In this document: positions 40,269 to 48,449 of the stretch, piece after piece
Layout: each line of letters opens with the position of its first letter
Numbering within the stretch: the stretch's first letter is position 1
Assembly (NCBI RefSeq): GCF_900187975.1
Contig: NZ_FZPC01000016.1
Span: 1-64,000, forward strand
Length of the DNA: 64,000 nucleotides
Origin: Pseudomonas delhiensis
GTDB taxonomy: Bacteria > Pseudomonadota > Gammaproteobacteria > Pseudomonadales > Pseudomonadaceae
Direction: 5' to 3'
Program-made: the position numbers and the translations under genes
The notes under the pieces: generated by a model
Database searches by the model: none
Seen by the model: only the letters and a program-made list of their open reading frames with translations
What the model was told of the DNA's origin: nothing

Positions 40269-43168
40269 GCGCCCTCAACCGCCTGCCCGCCCCCATGGGC
40301 CTGCTGATCGACCGCGAGAAGCCGCTGCGCTTCTCCTTCGACGGCCGCGACTACCAGGGCTTCGAGGGCGACAGCATCGCCAGCGCCCTGCTCGGCAACG
40401 GCCGCTGGCTGCTCTCGCGCTCGTTCAAGTACCACCGCCCGCGTGGCCCCCTGACCCTCGCCGGGCAGGACGCCAACACCCTGGTGCAGCTGCCCGACGA
40501 ACCCAACGTGCTGGCCGACATGCACCCCGCCCGCGAAGGCCTGGCCGTGGAAGGCCAGAACTTCTCCGGCAGCCTCGAGCACGACCGCGACGCCTACCTG
40601 GGCAAGTTCTCGCGCTTCATGCCGGTGGGCTTCTACTACCGCGCCTTCTACAAGCCCAAGGGCATGTGGAAGGTCTGGGAACCGCTGATCCGCAAGAAGG
40701 CCGGCCTCGGCGTGCTCGACCTCGACTTCAAGCCGCAGTACTACGACAAGGCCTACCTGTTCGTCGACCTGGCGGTGATCGGCGCCGGCCCCGCCGGCCT
40801 GCGCGCCGCGCTGGACGCCGCCAACGCCGGGGCCAAGGTACTGCTGGTGGAGCAGCAGCCGGTGCTCGGTGGCTCGTTGAACTACGCGCGCTTCGACATC
40901 GCCGGCAAGCGCGCCGGCGAACTGCGCGCCGAACTGGTGGCCGCCGTCGAGGGCCACCCGAACATCCAGGTGCTGACCCAGGCCACCTGCAACGCCTGGT
41001 TCACCGACAACTACCTGCCGGTGATCCAGCACAAGCGCCTGTACAAGGTGCGCGCCACCCGCTGCCTGGTGGCCGCCGGCTCCTTCGACCAGCCGGTGGT
41101 GTTCCGCAACAACGACCTGCCCGGCGTGCTGCTGACCAGCGCCGCGCAACGGGCGATGAAGCTCTACGCGGTGAAACCGGGCAACCGCGCCGTGGTCCTG
41201 ACCGGCAACGACGACGGCTACCTGGCCGCCCTAGACCTGCAGGAACAGGGCGTGAGCGTGGCCGCCGTGGTCGACATGCGCGACGCCCCGGCCGATGCCC
41301 GGCTGGCGGACGAGCTGAAGTACCGCGGCATTGCGCTGCACACCGGCAGCACCGTCTACGAAGCCCTGCACGAGCCCGGCATGCGCCACGTCAGCGGCGT
41401 CGACATCCGCCGCATCAGCGGCCAGGGCAGCGTCGCCGGCGAAGGCACCCAACTGGCCTGCGACCTGCTGTGCATGTCCGCCGGCTACATGCCGGTCTAC
41501 CAGCTGCTGTGCCAGGCCGGCGGCAAGCTGGCCTACGAGGAGGAGCGCGCCGAGTTCGCCATCAGCGGCCTGCCCGCCGGGCTGGACATCGCCGGCTCGG
41601 TGAACGGCCGCCACGCCCTGGTCAACGTGCTCGCCGACGGCGCCCGCGCGGCCGCCGCCGCCCTCGCCGCCCTGGGCCTGGAAGCGCCGGCGCCGCGGAC
41701 CTTCACCAGCGAGGCACGGGTGAACTTCGCCTGGCCGATCTTCCCCCACCCCAAGGGCAAGGACTTCGTCGACTTCGACGAGGACCTGCAGGTGCGCGAC
41801 ATCGTCAACGCCACCCGCAGCGGCTACCGCGACGTGCAGCTGGTCAAGCGCTTCTCCACCGTCGGCATGGGCCCGTCCCAGGGCCGCCACTCGGCGCTGC
41901 CCACCGCGCGCCTGGTGGCCCAGGCCACCGGCCGCGGCATCGGCGAAACCGGCGTGACCACCGCGCGCCCGCCGTTCGAGGCGGAGAAACTCGCCCACGT
42001 CGCCGGCCGCGCCTTCGACCCCTACCGGCAGACGCCCATGCACCGCCGTCACCTGGAAGCCGGGGCGAAGATGATGCCCGCCGGCATCTGGCAGCGCCCG
42101 GCCTTCTACGGCAAGGCCGAGGACCGCGAGCGCTGCATGCAGGAAGAGGCCCGCCACGTACGCGAGAAGGTCGGCCTGATCGACGTCTCCACCCTCGGCG
42201 GCCTGGACGTGCGCGGCCCGGACGCCGCCGAACTGCTGGAGCGCCTGTACACCTTCGGCTTCGCCAAGCTGGCCATCGGCCGCACCCGCTACGCGCTGAT
42301 GACCAACGAGCACGGCGTGGTGATCGACGACGGCGTCTGCGCGCGCCTGGGCGAGCGGCACTTCTATGTCACCGCCACCACCAGCGGCGTCGACCGCATC
42401 TACCAGCAGATGCTCAAGTGGAACGCGCAGTGGCGGCTCAACGTCGACATCACCAACGTCACCGCCGCCCTGGCCGCGGTGAACCTGGCCGGCCCGCTGT
42501 CGCGCCAGGTGCTGGAGAAAGTCTGCGAGGACGTCGACCTGTCCGCCACGGCCTTCCCCTACCTGGGCGTGCGCAGCGGCAGCGTGGCCGGCATCCCGGC
42601 TCGCATCCTGCGGGTGGGCTTCGTCGGCGAACTGGGCTACGAAGTCCACGTGCCGGCGCGCTTCGCCGAGCGCCTGTGGGACGCGCTGATGGAAGCCGGC
42701 GCCGAGCACGGCATCCGCCCCTTCGGCGTGGAGACCCAGCGCCTGCTGCGCCTGGAGAAAGGCCACGTGATCATCAGCCAGGACACCGACGGCATGACCC
42801 ACCCGGCGGAGATCGACATGCAGTGGGCCATCGGCCGCAAGAAGCCGTTCTTCGTCGGCAAGCGCTCCATCGAGATCCTCGAGGCGCAGCCGCTCAAGCG
42901 CAAGCTGGTGGGCTTCACCCTGCCCAGGGGCAGCACCCAGCCGCTGGAGGGCCACCTGGTGCTGGACGGCGCCGACATCAGCGGCAACGTCACCTCCTGC
43001 GAGTACTCGCAGAGCCTCGGCCAGATCGTCGGCCTGGCCTATGCCGGCGCCCACCAGGCCACCCCGGGGATGCAGATCCCGATCCGCGTGGAGGGCGGCG
43101 AGATGGTGCGCGCCACCGTCGTCCAGCTGCCCTTCTACGACCCGCAGAACCTGCGCCAGGAGCTCTGA
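40265..43168 (+). CDS. mgdC: N-methylglutamate dehydrogenase subunit C (SoxA-like alpha)
   Basis: This 967-residue protein matches the alpha subunit of sarcosine oxidase. A ferredoxin-like N-terminus (about 12-90, FDGRDYQGFEGDSIASALLGNG) precedes an NAD(P)/FAD-type Rossmann region (VIGAGPAGLRAALDAA near 172-188), and the C-terminal 400 residues are a GcvT-type tetrahydrofolate-binding domain (VGLIDVSTLGGLDVRGPDAAELL near 638, VGFVGELGYEVHVPARFAERLW near 783). It passes formaldehyde from the flavin site to tetrahydrofolate through the complex. The start overlaps the mgdB stop by four bases, and mgdD follows after three bases. Length agrees with the family. Confidence 0.94.
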   Translation: MSALNRLPAPMGLLIDREKPLRFSFDGRDYQGFEGDSIASALLGNGRWLLSRSFKYHRPRGPLTLAGQDANTLVQLPDEPNVLADMHPAREGLAVEGQNFSGSLEHDRDAYLGKFSRFMPVGFYYRAFYKPKGMWKVWEPLIRKKAGLGVLDLDFKPQYYDKAYLFVDLAVIGAGPAGLRAALDAANAGAKVLLVEQQPVLGGSLNYARFDIAGKRAGELRAELVAAVEGHPNIQVLTQATCNAWFTDNYLPVIQHKRLYKVRATRCLVAAGSFDQPVVFRNNDLPGVLLTSAAQRAMKLYAVKPGNRAVVLTGNDDGYLAALDLQEQGVSVAAVVDMRDAPADARLADELKYRGIALHTGSTVYEALHEPGMRHVSGVDIRRISGQGSVAGEGTQLACDLLCMSAGYMPVYQLLCQAGGKLAYEEERAEFAISGLPAGLDIAGSVNGRHALVNVLADGARAAAAALAALGLEAPAPRTFTSEARVNFAWPIFPHPKGKDFVDFDEDLQVRDIVNATRSGYRDVQLVKRFSTVGMGPSQGRHSALPTARLVAQATGRGIGETGVTTARPPFEAEKLAHVAGRAFDPYRQTPMHRRHLEAGAKMMPAGIWQRPAFYGKAEDRERCMQEEARHVREKVGLIDVSTLGGLDVRGPDAAELLERLYTFGFAKLAIGRTRYALMTNEHGVVIDDGVCARLGERHFYVTATTSGVDRIYQQMLKWNAQWRLNVDITNVTAALAAVNLAGPLSRQVLEKVCEDVDLSATAFPYLGVRSGSVAGIPARILRVGFVGELGYEVHVPARFAERLWDALMEAGAEHGIRPFGVETQRLLRLEKGHVIISQDTDGMTHPAEIDMQWAIGRKKPFFVGKRSIEILEAQPLKRKLVGFTLPRGSTQPLEGHLVLDGADISGNVTSCEYSQSLGQIVGLAYAGAHQATPGMQIPIRVEGGEMVRATVVQLPFYDPQNLRQEL

Positions 43169-43171
43169 GCC

Positions 43172-43855
43172 ATGTCCAGCCTGAAAGCCGAAGACTTCAT
43201 CGAACGCAGCCCGCTGTACCCGCTGCACCGGGGCGCGCGCCTGGCTGCCCTGGGCAGCGCCGCCATAGTCGCCCGCTACGGCGAGCAGGAAGAACACGCG
43301 CAACTGCGCAGCTGCGCGCTGATCGACCTGAGCAACCTGCCGCGCGCCGGTTTCCGCGGGGCCGATGCCGCCGCCTACCTGCAAGCCCGCGGCTACGCCT
43401 TGCCGGAAGCGCCCAACCGCGCCCTGCGCCAGGCCGACGGCGGCCTGGTGGCGCGCCTGTCGCAGACCGAGTACCTGCTGCTGGGCAGCCTCCACGACGG
43501 CGGCGCGCGCGTCGCCGGCGAAGAGGCCGCCTGGCAGCTGGACGACAGCGCCAACTACCTGCTGCCGCGCCAGGACAGCCACGCCTGGCTGCAGCTGAGC
43601 GGCGAGCACTACGCGGCGGTGATGGCCAAGCTCTGCGGCGTCGACCTGCGCCCGCAGGCCTTCGGCTCCGGCGCGGTGGCGCAGACCTCGGCGGCGCGGA
43701 TCAACGTCATCGTCATCAACGCCGGCGGCGACGACCTGCCCAACCTGCAGATCCTCTGCGACCGCGCCTCGGTGCAGTACTTCTGGGAAGCGCTGCTCGA
43801 CGCCATGGCCGAGTTCGACGGCCGCCCGGTGGGCATCGACGCCCTGCTCGACTGA
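43172..43855 (+). CDS. mgdD: N-methylglutamate dehydrogenase subunit D (SoxG-like gamma)
   Basis: This 227-residue gamma subunit of the sarcosine-oxidase-like complex belongs to the SoxG family, distantly related to GcvT. Visible family traits are LRSCALIDLSNLPRAGFRGADAAAYLQARGY near 48-75, LLPRQDSHAWLQLSGEHYAAVMAKLCGVDLRP near 128-160, and a C-terminal YFWEALLDAMAEFDGRPVGIDAL. It has no separate active site and is needed for assembly. It closes the purU2-folD-mgdABCD operon; a strong hairpin (43862-43887) follows immediately, before the iclR gene. Confidence 0.92.
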   Translation: MSSLKAEDFIERSPLYPLHRGARLAALGSAAIVARYGEQEEHAQLRSCALIDLSNLPRAGFRGADAAAYLQARGYALPEAPNRALRQADGGLVARLSQTEYLLLGSLHDGGARVAGEEAAWQLDDSANYLLPRQDSHAWLQLSGEHYAAVMAKLCGVDLRPQAFGSGAVAQTSAARINVIVINAGGDDLPNLQILCDRASVQYFWEALLDAMAEFDGRPVGIDALLD

Positions 43856-43861
43856 CCGGCC

Positions 43862-43887
43862 GGCGGCGCCCCGCGAGGGGCGCCGCC
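43862..43887 (+). other. Strong GC hairpin between mgdD and the IclR gene
   Basis: An eleven-base perfect stem GGCGGCGCCCC/GGGGCGCCGCC with loop GCGA begins six bases after the mgdD stop codon. It is followed by GTGGAGG and the iclR start rather than a T run, so it may weaken rather than end transcription and could also shield the iclR ribosome site. Confidence 0.6.
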
Positions 43888-43898
43888 GTGGAGGCCCC

Positions 43899-44654
43899 AT
43901 GAGTGAAAGCGACTACCGCGTACCGGCCCTGGAACGCGGCCTGAACCTGCTCGGGCTGTTCAACGCCCGCCAGCGCAGCCTGGGCATGAACGAGATGGCC
44001 GAGCGCCTGGGGGTGAGCCCCTCGGCGCTCTACCGCATCGTCCAGACGCTGCAGGACATGGGCTACCTGAACCGCCTGGAGCGCAACCAGTACGAGCTGG
44101 GCGCGCGGGTGATCTCCGACGGCTTCGCCTACCTGTGCAGCCGCGACATCGTGGAAATCGCCCTGCCCCACCTCAACGCCCTGCGCGACAGCACCTCGCT
44201 GTCGTGCCACCTGAGCATCCGCGAGCAGACCGACAGCCTCTACATCTACCGCGCCTTCGCCCCGCAGCGGCTGACGGTGAACATCCCCGTGGGCACCCGC
44301 CTGCCCTGCCACGTCACCGCCCTGGGCCGGGTGCTGCTCACCGCCCTGGACGAGGAAGGCCTGGCCCAGCTCTACCAGCAGGTACGCTTGGACGACTACC
44401 CGCCACCAGCGCCGCGCACCCTGCTGGAGCTGCAGCACACCATCGCCGAGGACCGCGAACGCGGCTGGGTGCTGCACCGCTCGGACTACTCCACGGCCAT
44501 CGCCACCGGCATCCGCGACCGCAGCGGCCAGGTGGTCGCCGCCATCAACCTGTCCGGCCCGGAAGCGGTGCTGGAGTCCCCCGGAGCCGAAGGCCGCTAC
44601 CTGCGGCTGCTGCAGGAAACCGCGACGGCCATTTCCGGCGAGCTGATGCCCTAG
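43899..44654 (+). CDS. IclR-family transcriptional regulator
   Basis: This 251-residue regulator has an N-terminal winged helix (about 8-70, with ALERGLNLLGLFN, LGMNEMAERLGVSPSALYRIVQTLQDMGYLNRL) and an IclR effector domain (about 85-250, with SLSCHLSIREQTDSLYIYRAFAP, GTRLPCHVTALGRVLL and the C-terminal GIRDRSGQVVAAINLSGPEAVL). GTGGAGGCCCC lies before the start. It follows mgdD by 43 bases on the same strand and is probably read from the same message, partly limited by the hairpin between. A role in controlling the mgd genes or an adjacent step is likely. Its effector is unknown, and it is a competing candidate for binding the paired operator motifs. Confidence 0.92.
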   Translation: MSESDYRVPALERGLNLLGLFNARQRSLGMNEMAERLGVSPSALYRIVQTLQDMGYLNRLERNQYELGARVISDGFAYLCSRDIVEIALPHLNALRDSTSLSCHLSIREQTDSLYIYRAFAPQRLTVNIPVGTRLPCHVTALGRVLLTALDEEGLAQLYQQVRLDDYPPPAPRTLLELQHTIAEDRERGWVLHRSDYSTAIATGIRDRSGQVVAAINLSGPEAVLESPGAEGRYLRLLQETATAISGELMP

Positions 44655-44712
44655 GCGGCGGCGAAGCTCCGGATAGCGACGCCCTCCAACGGGCAGGCCG
44701 GCTTGCAAGTTC

Positions 44713-44726
44713 CATTAGTGCTAATG
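44713..44726. promoter_or_regulatory. Palindromic operator candidate upstream of the MarR gene
   Basis: A perfect palindrome CATTAGTGCTAATG lies 33 bases before the marR start codon, with flanking TTC and TAA. It stands out as AT-rich against its surroundings. MarR repressors usually bind such sites in their own promoters. Confidence 0.6.
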
Positions 44727-44758
44727 TAATTTGCCGCCAACCTCCAGGGAGACCCGCC

Positions 44759-45250
44759 ATGAGCGGAAAGAACGAGCCCGGCCTGGGCGAACTGCTGCGC
44801 CATGTGTCGGAACTGGTGGAGCTGGGCGCCGAGGAACACTACCGGCAGATGGGCCTGGACTACCGGGCGCGCTACACCCCTGTGCTGCGCGCCCTGCGTG
44901 CCGGCGCGCAGACGGTCACGGAGATCACCGCGCGCAGCCACCTGACCCAGGGCGCCATCAGCCAGACGGTCGGCCACATGGAGGCCGACGGGGTGATCTT
45001 CCGCCAGCGCGGCGAGGATGGCCGCAAGAGCCTCATCCAGCTGACGCCGGCCGGCAAGAAGCTGCTGGGCAAGCTGGACTCGCACTGGGCCGCGACCTTC
45101 GAGGCCATCGAACAGCTCGAAGAGGAAATCGGCCACCCACTGCGCCGCGTGCTGGAAGACGCGGCCAGGGCACTGCAGCGCCAGGGCTTTTCGCAACGCC
45201 TGAGCCACATCAAGCAAAACCTCGCGACGGGAGCCTCCCACGATGAATGA
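44759..45250 (+). CDS. MarR-family transcriptional regulator
   Basis: This 163-residue winged-helix regulator reads through a dimerising N-terminal helix (LGELLRHVSELVELGAEEHYRQ), the DNA-binding region (about 40-110, with YTPVLRALRAGAQTVTEITARSHLTQGAISQTVGHMEADGVI and the wing RQRGEDGRKSLIQLTPAG) and a C-terminal dimerising helix. The start has CCAGGGAGACC upstream. It overlaps the next gene, a methyltransferase, by eight bases (ATGAATGA), so the two are translationally coupled. A palindrome at 44713-44726 is a likely autoregulatory site. The inducer is unknown. Confidence 0.88.
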   Translation: MSGKNEPGLGELLRHVSELVELGAEEHYRQMGLDYRARYTPVLRALRAGAQTVTEITARSHLTQGAISQTVGHMEADGVIFRQRGEDGRKSLIQLTPAGKKLLGKLDSHWAATFEAIEQLEEEIGHPLRRVLEDAARALQRQGFSQRLSHIKQNLATGASHDE

Positions 45251-46001
45251 CGCCACCACGGAACCGAAGAACTGGTTCGACCAGGGCGGCCAGGCCTACG
45301 CGCAGTTCAGGCCGGAGTACCCGCCGGAGCTTGCCGCCTACCTGGCCTCGGTGGCGCCCGACCGGTTTCTCGCGGTCGATGTCGGCTGTGGCAACGGCCA
45401 GTTGACCCGCCAGCTTGCCGCGCATTTCAGCGCGGTGCTCGGGTTCGACCCGAGTGCGGACCAGATCGCCCACGCCACGCCGCAGGCGAACGTCCACTAC
45501 GGCTGCGCCCGGGCCGAGGAATTGCCGCTAGCCAGCCACAGCGCCAGCCTGGTCACCGCCGCCCAGGCAGCGCACTGGTTCGACCTGCCCAGGTTCTACA
45601 GCGAGGTTCGCCGGGTGGCGAAGCCAGGCGCGCTGCTCGCGCTGGTCAGCTACGGCGTGCTGCGCCTGGAGGACGAGCTGGGGGCGCGCTTCGAACAGTT
45701 CTACTGGAACGAGATCGGCCCCTACTGGCCCGCCGAACGCAAGCTGGTGGACAGCGGCTACGCCACCCTCGATTTTCCCTTCGCGGAACTGGAGGGCCCT
45801 TCGCTAGCCATCCGGCTGGAATGGAGCCTCGACGCGTTCCTCGGCTACGTCTCCACCTGGTCGGCGGTGCGTAGCGCCAGGCAGGCCGGGCGGGAGGAGC
45901 TGCTCCAGCGGTTCGCGGCCGACCTCGCCGAGCGCTGGGGCGACCCCGCCAGCCGGCAGCCGGTGGCCTGGCCCATCAACATGCGGCTCGGGCGGCTGTA
46001 A
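45243..46001 (+). CDS. Class I SAM-dependent methyltransferase
   Basis: This 252-residue soluble protein belongs to the UbiE/Tam-like methyltransferase group. The S-adenosylmethionine motif I is FLAVDVGCGNGQLTRQLA (about 41-58), with the acidic motif II region VLGFDPSADQIAHA and a post-II segment AEELPLASHSASLVTAAQAAHWFDLPRFYSEVRRVAKPGALLALVSYG. It is translationally coupled to the MarR gene, which probably controls it. The methyl acceptor is not known. It could be a detoxification or resistance methyltransferase, given the MarR partner. The product converges on the DUF502 gene six bases away. Confidence 0.88.
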   Translation: MNDATTEPKNWFDQGGQAYAQFRPEYPPELAAYLASVAPDRFLAVDVGCGNGQLTRQLAAHFSAVLGFDPSADQIAHATPQANVHYGCARAEELPLASHSASLVTAAQAAHWFDLPRFYSEVRRVAKPGALLALVSYGVLRLEDELGARFEQFYWNEIGPYWPAERKLVDSGYATLDFPFAELEGPSLAIRLEWSLDAFLGYVSTWSAVRSARQAGREELLQRFAADLAERWGDPASRQPVAWPINMRLGRL

Positions 46002-46007
46002 GCGAAA

Positions 46008-46634
46008 TCAGCGCTCGCCTGGCGCGGCCGCCGGGGCGCCGTCGCGGCCGCGGGCGGACTCCATGGCCAGCACCAGCTCCCGGGCGCCCGAGCCCCATTT
46101 GGTGATGACCTTGACCGCCTGGGTGAAGGGCACGTCGATGGGGTGCACCCGGGGCCCGTCCAGCACGTAGACGGCGCCAGCGAAGGGCGTCGGCACCGAG
46201 GGCACGAACACGGTGTAGCGGCCGTCCTCGAACGCCTCGATGATGAACCCGGGCACCAGCGCCTCCTCGATCTCCACCAGCGCCGGCTTCCAGATGCCGT
46301 CGTTCTTCTCGCCCGCCACCTGCAGCGTCAGGTTGCGCAGCAGCTCGTAGCCCGGGATCCTGCCGAACACCGACGTCTCCAGCCGGCCACGGGCCGCCCG
46401 CCCCAACCGGGTGCGCACGGCCAGCCCCAGGACGAAGCAGACCACCAGCACCAGCAGGACGGACAGAATCTCCTGGGCCGGCAGGCTCTCCGGCAGCAGC
46501 CGGGTGAAGGGCCGCACCAACTGGCCGGCCGAAGCCATGCCCTTGAGCAGCAGCAGGAGCGCCAGGTAGATCGGCAGGACGACCAGCAGGCCGGCCAGCA
46601 CGCACCTGCCGATGAAAACGACGGCGTTTTTCAC
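46008..46634 (-). CDS. DUF502 membrane protein
   Basis: This 208-residue inner-membrane protein is of the DUF502 family. Two hydrophobic helices (about 8-32 and 57-75) precede a soluble part containing LETSVFGRIPGYELLRNLTLQVAGEKNDG near 85-112, GFIIEAFEDGRYTVFVPSVPTP near 128-150 and VHPIDVPFTQAVKVITKWGSGA near 163-185, all typical of the family. Members are widespread in bacteria and their function is not settled. GGAGACTCTCCC precedes the start. It is transcribed alone and converges on the methyltransferase gene. Confidence 0.85.
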   Translation of the reverse strand: MKNAVVFIGRCVLAGLLVVLPIYLALLLLLKGMASAGQLVRPFTRLLPESLPAQEILSVLLVLVVCFVLGLAVRTRLGRAARGRLETSVFGRIPGYELLRNLTLQVAGEKNDGIWKPALVEIEEALVPGFIIEAFEDGRYTVFVPSVPTPFAGAVYVLDGPRVHPIDVPFTQAVKVITKWGSGARELVLAMESARGRDGAPAAAPGER

Positions 46635-46972
46635 GGGAGAGTCTCCTTGCAGTGCTGGTCGCGGTCTGTGCCTGGTCCCTATGGGAAGACGACAGGGCCT
46701 GCAGACAGCCTAGACGACGGCGGGCCGTTTCTCCGCGGCCGCGCAGAGGGAGGCGCTGCGATGCTCCGTCAGCCGTCGGCCAGCCCCTGCGCGGCGCCGC
46801 CCCGGCATGGCCGGAGGCGGCATCGCATCGGCGCAGAAGGCGTTGCGAACGGACTCTGAGCAAGCCTAGGCCAGGGCGCTGACCGCCCCCTGCCGGCCTT
46901 GAGATGGCTTTCGCATAGCCGTTATCGCGGCCGGTTCCAGCGCCTCAACGCAGCGTGCGCGGCGCCGCCGCC
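46635..46972. other. Intergenic region upstream of the DUF502 gene
   Basis: No gene is supported in these 338 bases between the SH3-protein stop and the DUF502 start, both on the minus strand. Short open frames are GC shadows. No terminator with a T run and no REP palindrome was recognised. Confidence 0.4.
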
Positions 46973-47644
46973 TCAGATCCACTGGTCGTTGCGCTTGCGC
47001 CGCACCCGCAGCAGGGTGGGCAGGATCAGCCCGACCAGCAGGCCGGCGCCGGCGATGCTGCCGCCGTAGGCCATGTAGCGCATCAGCACCTGCTTGTTCT
47101 CGTCGCCCAGTTGCGCCTGCGCCGCGCGCAGCTCGGAGCGGGCCTTGGTGAGTTCGTCGTCGAGGCCGGCGCGGGCCGCCTGCAGCTCGTCGATGAGTTT
47201 CTTGCGCGAGTCCAGGGTTTCCTGCATGCCCTGCACGCGGCGCTTCCAGCTGTCGTCGATGCCCGCCAGTTCGGCGCTCAGCTCGCTCACCTTCTGTTCC
47301 AGCTGCGGCAGGCGCTCGGCCTGGCCGGGCTTGTCCTGCAGGTCGCGGCTGGGAATCCAGACGCTGTTGCCGCTCTCGGCGCGCACCTGGCTGTAGTCGC
47401 CCTGGGTGTTCAGCAGCTCGACCTTCTGCCCCGAGGTCAGGGTGCCGACGATGCGGTAGCCGTCGGTGGGGCCGCTGCGCACGTAGGTCGTCAGGCTGTC
47501 GCTCACCCAGCGCGCATTGCCGGCGCCCTCCTCGGCCTGCGCCGCGGCGCCGGCCGCCAGCAGGCCACCCAGCAGGCAGGCGCCCAGGGCGCGGGTGGGA
47601 AGGGATACGGAGGCGGGGAAATGACGGGATAGGGACATGGGCAA
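46973..47644 (-). CDS. TIGR04211-type SH3 domain protein (YgiM-like)
   Basis: This envelope protein of 223 residues has a signal peptide (first 37 residues, ending AAAQAEE), a bacterial SH3 domain (about 45-105, with SDSLTTYVRSGPTDGYRIVGTLTSGQKVELL), a coiled coil (about 110-190) and one C-terminal membrane helix (about 195-213) followed by the basic RVRRKRND tail. This exact layout is that of the TIGR04211/YgiM family, of unknown function. The second methionine (two codons on) is an equally good start. It is divergent from the lipoprotein gene, with nearly 300 bases between. Confidence 0.87.
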   Translation of the reverse strand: MPMSLSRHFPASVSLPTRALGACLLGGLLAAGAAAQAEEGAGNARWVSDSLTTYVRSGPTDGYRIVGTLTSGQKVELLNTQGDYSQVRAESGNSVWIPSRDLQDKPGQAERLPQLEQKVSELSAELAGIDDSWKRRVQGMQETLDSRKKLIDELQAARAGLDDELTKARSELRAAQAQLGDENKQVLMRYMAYGGSIAGAGLLVGLILPTLLRVRRKRNDQWI

Positions 47645-47940
47645 TCTTCACATGGCGATGAACGAACCCCGGCGAGCGGGCGCGGTAAAAAGCCGGCCAG
47701 GCAAATGGTCAGGGACGCTACGAACTGGGGAATCAGGGCAGCGCAGTCACCCGGGTGGCGCGGGCCCTGGCCCGCCGCCCGGGTGGGCCGACAGCAGACA
47801 GACAGCGCAACGGCACGATGAGTTCACCGGCCACGGCGACAGGGGGATGGGTGGTCGGCCGGGCCCCGCTCGTCGCCTGCCCGGGCGCCGGCGGGTATTC
47901 GCGTGTTTGCTGTAAGCATCACCTTCGCGGAGGGTCCGCC
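47645..47940. other. Divergent intergenic region, SH3 protein / lipoprotein
   Basis: About 296 bases with no supported gene. It must contain the divergent promoters. No operator or RNA motif was recognised. Confidence 0.4.
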
Positions 47941-48120
47941 ATGCGACGGCAGTTCCTTTTCCCGCTTGCCACGCTGATCACCCTGGCCCTGGGCACGGCC
48001 GCCTGCAGCAGCCAGGACTGTACCCCCGGGCAGCAGACGGACAGCAAGGACCGCACCAGCCGCCAGCAGATACCCCGGCAGCAGATCGATCCGCGGGTGC
48101 AATCGTTGCCCAGGTATTGA
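47941..48120 (+). CDS. Small predicted lipoprotein (59 aa)
   Basis: This short gene has a strong ribosome site (GCGGAGGGTCC). The product begins with a lipoprotein signal, MRRQFLFPLATLITLALGTAAC, where the cysteine after TAA is the likely lipidated residue. The mature part is hydrophilic and rich in Gln, Arg, Ser and Asp (QQTDSKDRTSRQQ) and probably unstructured. No family is recognised. A longer in-frame extension upstream has no signal sequence and is rejected. Nothing nearby suggests a function. Confidence 0.65.
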   Translation: MRRQFLFPLATLITLALGTAACSSQDCTPGQQTDSKDRTSRQQIPRQQIDPRVQSLPRY

Positions 48121-48449
48121 GAGGGGGGTTGGCTGGAGTGTCGGGGGGAAGTCCGCTTGCCCTCTCCCCCCGCCCTCTCCCGCAAGCGGGAGAGGGAGCC
48201 GTTCGGCATGAGGCGCAATCGTAGAGCCCGCCGGTTACGCCGGAGTTGCCGGCGAACGCGATGATTTCCGCTGGCACGGATAGCCCCATCGCGGACGGAG
48301 TCCGCTCCTACGCGGCCCCACCGCTGCACTCCCCTGTAGGAGCGCGCCCTGCGCGCGAAATCGCGGGCAGGGCCCGCTCCTACATCACCGGCTGGCAGCG
48401 CTTTTCGTAGGAGCGGACTCCGTCCGCGATTGGCCCCACCGGTGGCGCC
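48121..48449. repeat. Repeat-filled gap with several REP palindromes
   Basis: 329 bases without a gene. It contains a CCCTCTCCC...GGGAGAGGG hairpin (48159-48198), REP halves with GCGGACGGAGTCCGCTCCTAC (48291-48312 and, inverted, 48407-48431), and a full REP palindrome TGTAGGAGCGCGCC...GGGCCCGCTCCTACA (48335-48385). The same repeat families occur near 28.3, 30.9, 36.6 and 52.5 kb. Confidence 0.8.

Noticed and set aside
38714..43855. Calling the SoxBDAG-like genes sarcosine oxidase
   Set aside because: gmaS and mgsABC are adjacent, no serine hydroxymethyltransferase or glycine-betaine genes accompany them, and the gene order is that of known mgd clusters.
40073..43902. Long alternative frames overlapping mgdC and mgdD on both strands (about 1000 and 890 codons)
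   Set aside because: Low-complexity Arg/Pro/Gly or Ala/Gly/His composition; the annotated frames carry the sarcosine-oxidase family motifs.
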